A DNA stretch of 64,000 nucleotides from Symmetrospora coprosmae (taxonomy: Eukaryota > Basidiomycota > Cystobasidiomycetes > Symmetrosporaceae). Under the pieces are notes generated by a model. It was not told where the DNA came from and made no database searches. It was given only the letters and a program-made list of their open reading frames with translations. The position numbers were made by a program, and so were the translations under genes. Positions 10,871 to 22,818 of this stretch are shown here, piece by piece. The DNA is taken from the NCBI GenBank assembly GCA_008802785.1, contig VUYT01000001.1, positions 496,001 to 560,000 on the forward strand. Reading direction: 5' to 3'. Position 1 is the stretch's first letter; every line of letters starts with the position of its first letter.

Positions 10871-11790
10871 TGTAGGTAAGTCTATAAGACGAGACGGCAT
10901 ATAGCGGCTCGTACCGTTGACTCCTGAAGCGCTGACGTATTCTCTTGCCATTGCACAGCACCAAGTCAATTCGTTCCTCTTCTTTCAGCTGGAGCTGGAA
11001 GGCATTCGCTACCTCTCGTTTGCCCGAGTGGCAGCTGACCCGCTGAGCAAGCACCGGCGTGCACAACCTACTGCACGGCAATACACACGCAAACCCAGTG
11101 ACGGTACAGACTGGAAGGCGCTGGGAAACGGACAACACGCGTCAATTTGGAAGTCGTTCTATAGACACAGTCAAACCCGCCAGCAGGGAGCCTGCCTCTG
11201 TACGGCAGAACAATCGGGCAGGCGACATGAGCATCGATGCGTGGCGGAATCCGTACGCTTTCGGTCTCTACCTTGCGGTCGAGGAGCCTCGCTGCCAGTG
11301 GACACAGGGGGCTCTGGATGCGAGACGCACACCAAGCATGCCGGAACGATACGCGGCATCGAGCTCTTGCCAGAAGCCCCTAGCGGAGGTTGGCAGGCCG
11401 TCGCGGAGGTCTGGCAGCCAATGAGCTGTCGCCCTGCCCGCGGCTGTACTGCAGCGATCGGAGGCGGGCAGAGACGATGCAAGCGGGCCTCTGCGCGTGG
11501 CGGAGTATCAAGCACCGGCGCGTACAGCAACATGGCAATAACGCATGGCTGTCGCTCCACTCGCGTTGTAGTACTGTAGTCGCCGTATGCTCGATGTACG
11601 GCGCCTTCGCGATTCGCATTGTTTCTTCGAAGAAGTCCTGGGCCGCTCGCCGTATTTACGCGTTGGAGTCCGCCGTGCTTGCTTCTGCTTCTGCCTCTGA
11701 CCGCAACGAGCATACCTTTCGCAGAAGAACTCGCTGGCTCACCAGCAGCGACGAGCACAGCAACCCGTACAGGGTGGACTGACAGCAGGC
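10871..11790. other. Long intergenic region, no supported gene
   Basis: About 920 bp between the Pof1-like and DDT/WHIM genes. Open frames occur on both strands (for example 11171-11863 minus and 11390-11782 plus), but they lack domain signatures, mutually overlap and have compositions expected of GC-rich noise. A short frame starting at 11227 (MSIDAWRNPYAFGLYLAV) looks slightly protein-like but ends without a partner exon I can find. Confidence 0.4.
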
Positions 11791-14700
11791 ATGTCGGATA
11801 TCTCGGAGCTATCCCCTCCGCCAGAGTCCGAAAAGCGTGCCTTCCCGGTCGCGTCGACATCAACCGCTATGCTGGAGCACCAGGAAAGGCAGCAGCAACA
11901 AGGAGGAGGACGACGATACAGCATCATCTCGTCCTCGTCTGAACTGACGGACCCGGAGGACCTCGACGCGTCCCTGCACAACATGAGCAAAGCGTCGTCC
12001 ATGCAGCTCGACGGGGACGAGGGCGACGAGCTCCAGAACGACGAGGACGACGAGGATGAAGACGAAGCAGAGGACGACGACGTCCTCGAGGTCAATGCAG
12101 ACGGGAGCAGTACAGCCACGACGCGCATACGAGAGCTTCTGGCAAGTCCACCGAAAGAGCCAAAGCATCGTTGGGAGACCGCTGTGCGTGCTCCGCCTTC
12201 ATCCGTCTGGAGGTCGATGCGCCTGCAAAACATGCTCACGTCGTCGCTGCTCCCCTCGCACCTCCCGCACCCTCATTGCGCGCCATACTCCGCTTCCACA
12301 GTACGTGTACGCCTTCGTGGAACGTTTCACCAGCGTGCAGAAGGAGAGCGTGTACGCGCCCCAGACGATCCTCGAGTTCGAGCAGGCCCTCCTGTCCGGT
12401 GGGAGCGCCGTCGCCCCTTCCTCGGCGGACGAGCACTGGGTACCGTCACTCGAACCCATCCTGCACGACTTCACCGAGCGCATCAAGCGCGCCGACAAGG
12501 CGAATGGCGGTACCGGCGGGATGAGCGGGAAGTGGTTCATGTGGGTCCCCTGGTGGATAAAGGACCAGAAGGAGAAGCGCCTGCCGGAGTTCAGCGCGCC
12601 TGGCTGGTCAAAGGCGATCGCAACGCTCAAGGATCGCACCGAGGGAGAGGAGAAGTTCTTCACGCTCGACTGGGACAAGCAGGTGTGTCTGGGGTGCAGT
12701 GATGCGGCAGCTCTACTGCCTGCCTTTTTGTACTCGACGTTGACCCATCGTTCGCTACCTTCCGCCCATAGCTCATTGTCCTCAAGGCCCTGGTCGACTG
12801 GCAGGTCTGCTATTGCTCCGAGACGCGAGATACTATTCACGAAGCGTATAAATACGAATCCCCTACGGACATCAAGGAGAAGGCCAAGCAGCGCAAGGAG
12901 CAGCGAGCCAAGGAGGAGGAGAAGGCAGAAACGGCAGACGGCAAGAAGGGCGGGTCTCAGCATGCAGACGCTGCGATGGCCAGTGGCGATGACCAGAAGG
13001 CAAAGGACAAGGGCAAGGGCAAGGAGACCGATGCAGACAAGGACAAGGAGAAGGAGAAGGGCTCGAAGCGAGTCAGCAGAGAGGACTACAATTACCTTCT
13101 CATCAAGCCGATAGGCACGGATGCTAAGAAGCATGCTTGGTTCCGGATCGATGGTGAGCGGCTTCCGTTCTCTACAGCCTCCTTTCTCGGCTATCCAGGC
13201 TGAATCGCAGTCCATGCTGCGCACGCACGCAGACTCGCCACGTCTCTACGTCAACAGCAATCCGCATGCAGCGAACCAGACCTTTGTTGCGGTCGCGGAC
13301 ACGGTTGAAGAGGTGCAGGAGATACTTGGCTCGCTCAAGGCGGGCCCTGTGATCATCGAGGAGAAGAAGAAACGCAAGCGCAAGCCGAAAGAGGACGCTG
13401 AGCCTTCGGCACCTTCCACCTCTGCCCTTGCAATGGCACCTGTCGCCAATGATCCTTTCTCGAAGGCCAAGGCAGCCGCGGCTGATCGCGAAAAGGCAAA
13501 GAGCAGCAGCGCACTGGCCGTTCCAGCCACCACGGCAGCAGCAAAGGGCAAGGGAAAGGATGCACAGCCCAAGAAGCTCAAGCCGAAGGAGGTCCGCGAG
13601 AACAATGAGCGAAAGTTGCGCGTATACTTGAGCGATGTCGTCCTGCCCTCGTTGACGAATGCAGAGGGGTCTCCGTACCTCAAGCGCATCGAGGCATACG
13701 AGAGGCGGCGTGTCAACCTCGTAAAGCGGTTGGAGAAGCAGGCTCGCGACGAGGCTATCATGGCTGCTCGGAAGGCAAACGGCGGGTCCGAGGGGCTGTA
13801 TGGCGGGTTGCGGACCTCGCGCCGCTTGAGGAATGGAAGCAGCCGGAACGTGAATGGCGGCCTTGGGTATGATGAGGCTGCGCAGGATCAGGCTCTAGCA
13901 GCTGCGATTCGCAAATCGGAGAAGGAGGCGCAACGGGCACGAAGGCGACGAAGTGGCACGGACGGCGATGACAGCGACGACAGTGACGATGACAGCAGCG
14001 AAGAGGGCAGCCAGAATGACGACGGGGGAAGACGGCGGCGGGCAGTTGACTACGGCGGCATGGACCTGGGCGATGATGACGAGAAGGAAGAGGACTTCGA
14101 GTTGGACCCGGAGGACGACAGCCAGCCAAAGACGCGCCGTGGCAGCTTGCGCAGCAAGGAGGCGGCGTCGAAAGGCAGGAACACGCGCAATAGCAACCCA
14201 GATCACATCCCGAGCGAGGCCAGAGGTTCGAGAAGCTCGCGCGCACGCAGGGCGTCCAGGCGCAACAGCCGCGAGGAGACGTCAGACGATGATGAGGATG
14301 ACGATGATGCGGACAGCGGGTATGAGGTGCGCCCAAGTACCTCGAACGGCTTTAGGGGAAGCAGGAAGGCTATTCACACTGTGCCGGAAGACGATGACGA
14401 GGAAGACGATCTTGACGAGGCGGACGAGCCGTTTGACGGTCTCGAGGAAGTCTGGTCGAAGGGCAAGTACACTGGGTACTGGACTAGGGACCGCAGGGTG
14501 AGTGTTGTCACGCTGCATGCACGACAGGAGGTCTCGCGATTGCTGACAATCACGTCTGCCTGACTTTTCGCCAGTTCATCAAAGCCAAGCCGGGAGACAT
14601 CCCTCTGTACAAGCTCGCAAAGCTCGGTCTGCCCATGCCTACGGGACACGATGATGACGACGGGAAGGAAGCACCGGCAGCACCAAGTACGTCAGCAGGC

Positions 14701-15192
14701 AAGGCTCGCCAGCTCGAGAAGGCCAACACGAGCGTCGAGAGCAGCGTGCCCGGCTCGGCTGTCCCGACGCTCGAGCTCGAAAATGGCGAGACATCCGCGA
14801 GTGAAGAGAGTGTCAGAGCGGGTGGTCCAACACAGCCGCGCGTCCTGAAGAGGCCCGCACCGCGAGTCGCGGACAGCGACGAGGAGGAGGACGAGGATGG
14901 CGAGGATGGGGCGATTGTCGTGAGGTCGTCGAAATCAGCCAAGGCCATCCCGTCCGCAAAGGGCGAGCGGACAGGACCGGCAAAGATCCACGACAGTGAG
15001 GACGAAGGAGATGGCGACGATACAGCACGAACGAGTCCGCCGAAGAAGGCCAAGCTGGAGCAGGGATCGTCGGATGGGGCGGGACCTGTTCAAGCGTCGC
15101 CGAAAGCGTCTCCCTCCGGTAAGAGCGCGGCCAACGGAAGCGCAAGGCTGCCCAAGATGAACGGAACTGGGCACATTGAAGTGCTCGTTTAG
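11791..15192 (+). CDS. DDT/WHIM-type chromatin-remodelling factor subunit (Rsf1/Itc1/Ioc3-like)
   Basis: Probable accessory subunit of an ISWI-type remodeller. Exons 11791-12183, 12302-12682, 12772-13153, 13233-14497 and 14575-15192 give 1012 residues. After an acidic N-terminus comes a DDT-like block (KHRWETA then YVYAFVERFTS, split by intron 1) at about 125-165. WHIM-like segments follow: FFTLDWDKQLIVLKALVDWQ, and later YLLIKPIGTDAKKHAWFRID running into SPRLYVNSNP. WHIM motifs are known to contact ISWI ATPases and nucleosomal DNA. Between and after them lie highly charged stretches (KDKGKGKE and long Asp/Glu runs) typical of histone-interacting linkers. The C-terminal half is Ser/Glu/Lys-rich and ends HIEVLV. 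Assignment to a specific complex is uncertain; the domain call is by motif pattern only. Confidence 0.72.
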
Positions 15193-15577
15193 CGGCTGGC
15201 CATTTCCTAGCATATCGGCAGCTCGCTGTTCGTTCGTGTCACATCTTTTCTGATCTCTTCGACCCTTCTATCCGATATGCGGATTATGACCGCACCGCCA
15301 TCCGCTTTCAGCACTATGTACAGGCAGGAGAAGTCGTAACAGTGTCATGCCATGCCGTCTTCCATCATGATCCCTGCGGAGTTGGAGCTTGGACTGTCTA
15401 TAGAGTCCGTCGCCACCCTGGCGCGCGTGACGTCAACGCGTCGACGTGACCTTGCGGGCAGCCGTTGTGAGGTCCTGGTCGAGAGGCGACCGGGCTGCCC
15501 CTCATCGATACGACAAAGAAACAACACTCCGATCCAATAGCATCCCCGTCAAATCCTAGCACGCACACCCATACATC
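15193..15577. promoter_or_regulatory. Intergenic region / promoter of the DUF7721-like gene
   Basis: A gap of 385 bp between two genes on the same strand. No gene is supported. The last part before the ATG is AC-rich, like a 5' leader. Confidence 0.4.
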
Positions 15578-16743
15578 ATGGTGGGTAGCTTTCCTCTCCA
15601 GTTGCAGTGCATCCATCTTGGCCTGCGATGGGGCCTGTGCCTGCGAAGCGTGCAGGCTCGCTCTAAGCTTCAAGCAGTAGCGCAGAAAGAGGCAGCATAC
15701 GGCTCTGACACTGACACCACGGCATCTGTCGTCTATCCCACCTATTGCCCACCGTCCTCCCGCAGGATCTCCTTAAGAAAGGCCTCGACATGTACCAGGA
15801 CTCGCAGAACAAGGGCAACAACCAGCACCAGCAGGGCGGCCAGACCAACTACGGCAACAACCAGAGCGGCGGTGACTTTGGTGTCACTGGAGGAGCACAC
15901 CTGAACCGCCCGTGCGCTGCGGTTGTCTCGGTTCTGCCTTGTCGTTCGAGCGCCCCGAGCTGACTTGCGCCTGTCCGCCCGACAGAGCCGGCGCCATGTC
16001 GGGCGCGCAGTACGGCCAGGACCTCGACGGCGATGGCATCATCGACACTGCCGACAACGACTCTGGCTCGTCCGGAGAGCGCAGCCTCTTTGGTCAGGCC
16101 CTGAGCTTCCTTAAGAGCGACAGGACCGAAGTCAAGGACGATATTGACGAGGATGACGTCGTGCAGAAGCACAACGTCGCTTACGGGTGGGGTCCCTCCA
16201 CACTCAGGCGAGGTCTGTGATGTTGCTGCTGACGTGTCGATTTCCACGCGATACAGACAAGGCAACGCTGGCAACCTTGACGCGAACGGCATCGGAGCCG
16301 CCGCCGCCATGCAAGCGCTCAAGCGTTTCACTCAGGGCGGGCAGCCCGCTCAGACCTCCGGTGGACAGTCTGCACTGGTACGTGACTCTCTCATCTCTCG
16401 AGCGAGACTGAAACACTGCCACGTTCGCTGAAGACCGTCACTCTCGCAGATCGGTATGGCCCTCTCCGAGGCGTCCAAGCTCTTTGACAAGTCGGGTGGC
16501 GCAGCAGGCGGGCAGAAGCAAGATGCTGTCAACAGCGCAGGATTGACCATCATGAAGCTCATGATGAAGTCCCAGATGTCTGGCGCTTTCGGAGCGGGTC
16601 CCGCTACGGCTGGCACCTCGAGCGGCGGCGGTCTCGGCCAGCTCATGGGCATGGCATCCAAGTGAGTGGGCTCGATACGAGTGCATCCTTCTCTGGCTTG
16701 CCGAGCTAAGGCGCGGTATCTCGTGTCATTCAGGTTCATGTAG
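15578..16743 (+). CDS. DUF7721-like (fungal beta-flanking type) protein
   Basis: Fungus-specific protein of unknown function. The inferred exons are only the ATG (15578-15580), then 15766-15911, 15986-16186, 16257-16377, 16450-16658 and 16734-16743, giving 229 residues and ending MASKFM. Family-like blocks in order are DLLKKGLDMYQDSQ, GERSLFGQALSFLKSDR, DIDEDDVVQKHNVAYG, GIGAAAAMQALKRFTQGG, IGMALSEASKLFDKSGG and MKLMMKSQM. This order matches proteins annotated DUF7721 or beta-flanking protein in basidiomycetes (recalled knowledge, not searched). The start is unusual: a one-codon first exon followed by a 185-nt intron, chosen because ATG is directly followed by GTGGGT and the next acceptor restores DLLKKG. 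The N-terminus is Gln/Asn/Gly-rich. No mating-type genes are visible nearby. Confidence 0.72.
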
Positions 16744-17003
16744 AGCGCCATGTCGCGCCAGCGCAGCTTGGTGCTCCAAGCAAAGCAGCTCCATCGCAGG
16801 CAGTCATGCAGTCTCTTCCCAGTCTGTTCCCTGTAGCCAGTCCTCCTTATTCACGTAATGACGGTCTGGTCCTGTCTCCTGGCGAGCACCTCCGGTTATG
16901 CCTGTTCAGTGCTTCCATGGCTGCCTTCGCAGTTTCACGTGCAAGTGACGGATACCCAGACTTGCGACTTGGTCACAGCGCAATCTGTGCCCAGTAGTTT
17001 GCG

Positions 17004-19568
17004 ATGTTACGCTTACCGCGCCATTCAGTGCATCGTGCGATCGCTTCAACATCTTCCTCCTCTGCTTCCCTCTCGTCGTCCTCCTCCTCGTTATCTTCCG
17101 CCTTGCTGCGACGTCATCTCCTGCTGCGGAGGCCGCGCCATGCTCAGGCGAGGTCAGCGGCGACGACAACCACAAGGGACAGCAGTGGTGGAGCCAGCGG
17201 CAACGGATCTAGAGGAGGCAGCTGGTCGCATGGCTCTTCGTCGTCATCTTCCTCCTCCTCCTCCTCTGGCTTCCGTTCTCGTCGTGGCATCTGGATCGCC
17301 GCCGCCGGTGCGGGCGCCTCAAGCCTGGCCCTGATGCCTCTGGGACTCACCACGATCCGCAACGATGCACCCGCGCCATCCGCGTCGTCCTCGTCGCATA
17401 CCTCTCTGACAGAAAAGCTCACCAACTCTGATGGCGCCGAAGGGCCAAACGAGCTCCACCTGCCCGGGCACGAGGACGATCTCGAGGACGAGCACGCCAG
17501 CGTATTCCGGCGCATCTACCGCCTGCTGAATCGCTACATCTTCGAGCCACTGGGGACAGGCCGTCGCTTCCTGTACCTCGCCATGCTCTTCCTCCCCGTC
17601 ATCATTACGTCGCCCGTGCTCATGCTCGAGTGGATAGGGACCAAGGAGCCGCCCTCGTCCTCCTCTGATGGCACCGCCGGATCGACGGGCAGCGCGTCGG
17701 CGTCCAGCGCAGGCCGACAGCGTCGCTCGAGTCAGAAGGAGCGCTACACGACTCAGCTGTGGTACCGCTTCCTCGTCAAGCAGATGGAGCTCGCTGGGCC
17801 GACCTTCATCAAGCTCGCGCAGTGGGCAGGGAGCAGGCGGGACCTCTTCCCAGACGAGCTCTGCGACATGTTTGGTCGACTGCATAGCAATGGCAAGCCG
17901 CATAGCTTGAGGTACACGAAGCGGGTACTCGAGAAGGCCTTCAACAAGCCGTTTGCCGAGATCTTTGAGGAGTTTGACGAGAAGCCAATGGGAATTGGAG
18001 CGATTGCGCAGGTGCGTCCTCTACGCGACAGGCACAGTTCGTCTGCTGTCGACAGCTGACACTCGTATCTCGACCACAGGCCTACAAAGGCACGCTCCGG
18101 ACGGACCTCTTGCCGCCAGAGTACTTGGGCCCCAAGTATGACCCCAAGAAGCCGGGCGTCCTCCCTCTGCCATCCGCACCCGAGCGGCCACCCCACGAAG
18201 CATTGCCCTCAACAACGGTAGCCATCAAGGTGCTCCACCCCCACGTCGAGAAAGTCATCAATCGCGACCTGAAGATTATGGGCTTCTTCGCGCGCGTGCT
18301 CAACGCGTTCCCAGGAATGGAGTGGCTCTCCTTCCCGCAGGAAGTGGACGTCTTCGGCGGCATGATGCGCTCCCAGCTCGACCTGACGACCGAGGCCGAC
18401 AACCTGAACCGGTTCGAGGAGAACTTCAAGCACCGCACAGTCGTCAGCTTCCCTCGGCCGCTGAATGCCTATACGAGCAAGAGGGTGCTCGTCGAAGAGT
18501 ACGAGGATGCCGTACCTCTCAAAGCGTTCTTGAGAGAGGGAGGCGGGCCGTACGACTACAGGATTGCCAGTCTGGGGCTAGATGCGTTTCTGGTGGGTCG
18601 CCGATTGCCCTCAGATTCCTCGAGCTTGTCCCATGCTCGTGCTTACGCCTCTCTCTGCTCTCTTCGCTCCAGGAAATGCTCCTACTTGACAATTTCGTGC
18701 ATGCGGACCTGCACCCTGGCAACATCATGGTCAAATTCTACAAGCCGACGACAAAGACGATCCTGCAGTCACTGTGGGCGCGCTTTGTGGACGAGCCAGA
18801 GCAGGACCAGGCCTCGCAGGAGGGTGGAAGCCGCAGCGCCGAGATCTGCCATCGGCTCCGGGAGGTGTCGCACGACCACGAGGCATGGCACGATGAGCTC
18901 GAGAAGCTCGACGACGCCGGGTACCAGCCCGAGATTGTGCTGCTCGACACTGGGCTAGTGACGACGCTGGACGGAGACAACCGCAAGAACTTTGTCGAGC
19001 TTTTCAAAGCCGTCGCCGAGTTTGACGGGTACAAGGCGGGCAAGCTCATGGTTGAGCGGTGCAAGTCGCCCGAGCTCGTGACGGATGCCGAGACGTTTGC
19101 GCTCAAGATTCAGCACCTGGTGCTGAGCGTAAAGAGCCGGACCTTCTCGCTCGCCCAGATCCGGATATCCGACATCCTCTCCGAGGTACTGAAAGCGGTG
19201 CGGACGCACCATGTCCGCCTCGAGGGCGAGTTTGTCAACACTGTCATCTCGATCCTCCTGCTCGAAGGGATCGGGAGGCAGCTCGACCCGGATATGGACC
19301 TGTTCAAGGGCGCGCTCCCGATTCTCCGCCAGATGGGCGCGCAGATGGGTCGACAGGGCGAGCTCAAGGAGCAATTTAGCAGCGGTTCCATCATCCCCAT
19401 GCTCAAGGTGGGTCCTGGTGATCGCAATTGCATGGACGAGGGACGACTCCGCTGACGCGATGACATGCACAGATCTGGCTGTTCATGGAGGCACGCGAGT
19501 TTGCCAACGTGGCGACGTCCGAGATTGACGCCATGGTGCAGTATGGTGACCTGTGTCCAAGCATCTAG
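17004..19568 (+). CDS. CQD1: Mitochondrial UbiB/ABC1-type atypical kinase, Cqd1/ADCK2-like
   Basis: Member of the ABC1/ADCK/UbiB protein-kinase-like family, closest in motif detail to yeast Cqd1 (YPL109C) and human ADCK2, which affect coenzyme Q distribution and mitochondrial lipid balance. Exons 17004-18011, 18080-18592, 18673-19407 and 19473-19568 give 783 residues. The N-terminus is Ser/Arg-rich with few acidic residues (a matrix-targeting look) and is followed by hydrophobic segments. The KxGQ-type element reads FIKLAQWAGSRRDLFPDE, with Ala for Gly as in the ADCK2 branch. Also visible are the Ala-type loop GIGAIAQAYKG, VAIKVLHPHVE, catalytic HADLHPGNIMV and the metal-binding LLDTGLV. A proline/charged insert lies between the loop and the VAIK lysine. 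The four exons join in phase 0 throughout. Family confidence is high; the CQD1 subgroup is inferred from motif spelling. Confidence 0.86.
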
Positions 19569-20287
19569 AGGAGAATGGCCAAGGAGAGGGTTTTGCAGGA
19601 TGACGGGCCGACACACAACTCAGGCTGTCGTAGGTATCGATGTTGTCTTGGTATGCAGAAATCGACGACTCAATGGAGAGCAAGTCGCGTCTTCTTGGGA
19701 TGTCGCCACCACGCGCTTTGTCGCGTCGGACAGCCTGGATGATTGGAGCCGCATACAGGCTACGGTGCGGGCAGCGGAGATGCTCAGAGAGTAGAGATTG
19801 CGAGACTGTTGTGCCTCACTTGCTGCTGCCCGCCCTTCGGACATTGACGGGCTGCGGGGTCAGGACCGGACTCCCGACACGTCACGCGCCGCCAGGATGG
19901 GGCATCACGGGTGTGAACGATACGATACACCAGCAGTTAGCTCCGAAGCTACTCGTAGGCTACAGTACATGTTGTCCGTGTGTCTGACTGCGCTGTCTGC
20001 ACCCTATCAGCAGTTGTGCTCTTTGGAGGCCACCGTCCCTCCCTCGCTCCGTCAGCACCGGCCCCCTTGGTCTCCTCCAACCCACCCACCCACCGTCCTT
20101 TTCGAGCACAGCGCAGCAGCAGCATACAGCAACCGCAGAGTGTCCTTACTGTACACACGCGCCTGCCTGTCTCTGCCTCTGCCTCTTCCCACCGTCTGCG
20201 TCGTCGCTGCCGCCCTCAGACAGAACCTGCGCCGTGATTCGTTCTCGGACCGCCCTCGACCGCACGTAACAGCACAGCACAGCAGCC
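19569..20287. promoter_or_regulatory. Upstream region of the casein kinase 1 gene
   Basis: A 719-bp gap with no supported gene. Its right half is strongly pyrimidine-rich with a short CCCACCCACCCACC run (about 20081-20094), typical of long 5' leaders or core promoters in this genome. Small frames here have no protein signatures. Confidence 0.45.
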
Positions 20288-22129
20288 ATGGATCTCCGCG
20301 TGGGAGGCAAGTACAGGATCGGCAAGAAGATTGGAAGTGGCTCCTTTGGTGGGTTTGTGCTATGCGCTCTGCAGCGTGTGTTGCTGGCTGCGGTGGGGGT
20401 TCCAGCATTGGGCGTCGGCGCTGGCGGGGTTCCCTCGGCGTCGTCCCACTGCGCCGCACCGCCCAGCACGGAAGGGCCGGGTCGACCCTGGCAGGCAGGC
20501 GCAGGCAGGCAGTGGACCAGCAGGCGCACTCTGGAGAGGGGCCGGAGCAGCCAGCACATACCACACATTGTCTCAATTTCATGCTGATCCGTCTGATGAC
20601 CCCGTCCTCGCAGGCGACATCTACCTCGGCGTCAACATCATCTCGGGCGAGGAGGTCGCCATCAAGCTCGAATCGGTAAAGGCCAAACACCCCCAGCTCG
20701 AGTACGAGGCAAAGGTCTACAAGGTGCGTGTGTCTGCATCAAGTCGTCCTCCTAACCGATGCTGGCCTTTTCGCATGCTTACCGTCCCTTCCCAATACGC
20801 CTCCGCCCACAGACCCTTGCCGGAGGTGTCGGCGTCCCGTTCGTGCGATGGTACGGGATCGAGTGCGACTACAATGCAATGGTCATTGACCTCCTTGGCC
20901 CATCCCTCGAGGACCTCTTCAACTTTTGCAACCGCAAATTCACCCTCAAGACTGTCCTCCTCCTCGCTGATCAGCTGGTGAGTCGGAAGTGCACCTCGGT
21001 CGGTCACCTTGGGTTGTGCAGGACTAAACTCGCCATCATCATCGCAGGTCTCACGCATCGAGTACATCCACTCGCGCAACTTCATCCACCGAGACATCAA
21101 GCCCGACAACTTCCTCATGGGCATTGGCAAGCGCGGGAATCAGGTCAATGTCATTGACTTCGGTCTGGCCAAGAAGTATCGCGACCCAAAGACGCACCTG
21201 CACATTCCGTACCGCGAGAACAAGAATCTCACGGGCACAGCGCGCTACACGTCCATCAACACGCACTTGGGCGTCGAGCAGTCGCGCCGGGACGACATGG
21301 AGTCGCTCGGCTACGTTCTCATGTACTTTCTCCGGGGCCAGCTCCCCTGGCAGGGCCTGAAGGCAGCGACAAAGAAGCAGAAGTATGACCGCATCATGGA
21401 GAAGAAGATGACCACGCCCACCGAGACGCTGTGCCGCGGCTTCCCCAACGAGTTTGCCATCTACCTCAACTACTGCCGCTCGCTCCGCTTCGACGACAAG
21501 CCCGACTACTCGTACCTCCGCAAGCTCTTCCGCGACCTCTTTGTCCGCGAGGGCTTCCAGTACGACTATGTCTTTGACTGGTCGGTGCAGCAGAAGAGCC
21601 AGGACGACTCGCAGGCCGCCGCGCTCCAGCTGCAGCAGCAGCAGCAGCAGCAGCGCGACCAAGCCATCAAGGACGCGCAGGCCGCAGGTATGCAGTTGTA
21701 CAATTCTGGACAGCAGCAGCAGCAGCAGGTGCAGCCAGGACAGAGCCCGGCTGGGCGCCTCGACCCCAACGGCCAGATCTCGCCCGTCAACACGCGCTCC
21801 CAGTCGGCTGGCCAGCAGGCGCAGGGACAGTCGCAGGGCGGTGCAGCCGGCGGTTCCGTCGCTCGCCCGCGCAAGGTCATCCAAGACGACCAGGGCTACC
21901 CGTCCGAGAGCATGAGGAGCAACACGGGGACCGCCTCGCACCTGCCCCCTCAGGGTTCCGAGAGAATGTGAGTGTGCGGAAAGCAGAGCTCACTGGAGCG
22001 TAGACCTGCCATTCTGACATGATCGTCTTCTGCAGGCTCCGAAGCCAGACCAAGGCTTACAACGACCCCAATGCATCGCGCAACCGCGGTGCTCAGGCGG
22101 ACTCGGCTACCAACCCGGCGTGGTACTAG
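20288..22129 (+). CDS. HHP1: Casein kinase 1 (Hrr25/Hhp1, delta/epsilon type)
   Basis: Ser/Thr kinase of the CK1 delta/epsilon class, acting in DNA repair, vesicle traffic, autophagy and meiosis in other fungi. Exons 20288-20348, 20614-20723, 20813-20977, 21048-21967 and 22036-22129 give 449 residues. It starts [21 protein letters not shown] and has [27 protein letters not shown], the CK1-specific [15 protein letters not shown] and LPWQGLKA. The kinase domain covers about 8-300. The C-terminal tail is Gln-rich (an eight-Gln run near 320 and a five-Gln run near 345), then Gly/Ser/Gln-rich, ending TNPAWY. Intron 1 (265 nt) is long for this genome and splits the glycine loop between GSFG and DIYLG, a phase-1 junction that restores the consensus exactly. 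Confidence 0.95.
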
Positions 22130-22416
22130 ATGATCCCGCCCAACTCCCGAGCACACCGCATCACATCACACAACGCAACGCCAACAACCTCCGGCTCCAC
22201 TTCAACCTTTGTCACGACCGTTCCCGCACGCCTCCTTTTTATCTGCTCTCAACCGTGTCTTTCGCCTCGGTCGTGAGCAGGCCGCCATCCCTCCTTCTCT
22301 GTACAACCGTCAAACCCTGCCCTCTCTGCTTGCTGTATGAGCAGAGAGACCAGGAGCTAGGCGCGAAGGAGGGTGACGGTATTTTGTCGGGACGGGTTCG
22401 TCAGAAGTAGGGCGAT

Positions 22417-22818
22417 TTGTTGGATAGGGACGGGAGCCTTCACGGGGCTGGCGCTCAGGAGACGGGCACGGGCAGTGGGAAGGCACGCAGGCGTCGCAAA
22501 CGACGATTCGATGACGAGGCCCCCGCCCTTATGGAGCTAGCGCGGCATTACCGCGCTTGGCTGGTCCATCGAGTCCACGTCGCAGCCGTCATCATTCTCG
22601 TCATTGTCGTCTTCGTCTCGGCGTCGACCGCGTTTCTCCCGACTGGCACAATCTTCCTGTCCGACTGCCCGGTTCACTCGCCGCGGCCATTTGGGATCTC
22701 CCCAGGAACAGCTCGCCCTCACCCCCCGGAATACTGCGAATGGCGTCCACCCTTCAGCAGCGCCCACTATTTGTTCGGTTATCACTCCACACCATTAATC
22801 TGGCTCACTCTGCAATGA
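22417..22818 (+). CDS. Possible small single-span membrane protein (uncertain)
   Basis: An open frame of 133 codons with an internal ATG (MELARHYRAWLV) just before the only hydrophobic segment in the region. The order basic patch, then about 20 hydrophobic residues, then a Pro/Ser-rich tail is protein-like, and Asp/Glu codons appear only before the helix. There is no recognised domain and the frame ends without further support. It may equally be CK1 3' untranslated sequence. Reported at low confidence so that it is not lost. Confidence 0.22.
   Translation: MLDRDGSLHGAGAQETGTGSGKARRRRKRRFDDEAPALMELARHYRAWLVHRVHVAAVIILVIVVFVSASTAFLPTGTIFLSDCPVHSPRPFGISPGTARPHPPEYCEWRPPFSSAHYLFGYHSTPLIWLTLQ

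Noticed and set aside
11171-11863. Minus-strand frame of 230 codons
   Set aside because: It overlaps the start of the DDT/WHIM gene, has no domain signature and is Arg/Pro/Cys-biased in the way of GC-rich noise.
12142-12301. A GC-AG intron (GCAAGT donor) in the DDT/WHIM gene
   Set aside because: The GTGCGT donor at 12184 is a normal GT site, keeps the same phase and preserves KHRWETA before YVYAFVERF, which fits a DDT domain better.
12199-13224. Minus-strand frame of 341 codons with Leu-rich stretches resembling membrane helices
   Set aside because: It is the antisense of Lys/Glu-rich exons of the DDT/WHIM gene, and the apparent hydrophobic runs are complements of AAG/GAG codons.
21051-21941. 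Minus-strand frame of 296 codons antisense to casein kinase 1
   Set aside because: The plus strand encodes an unmistakable CK1 here; the antisense frame is a by-product of its codon bias.
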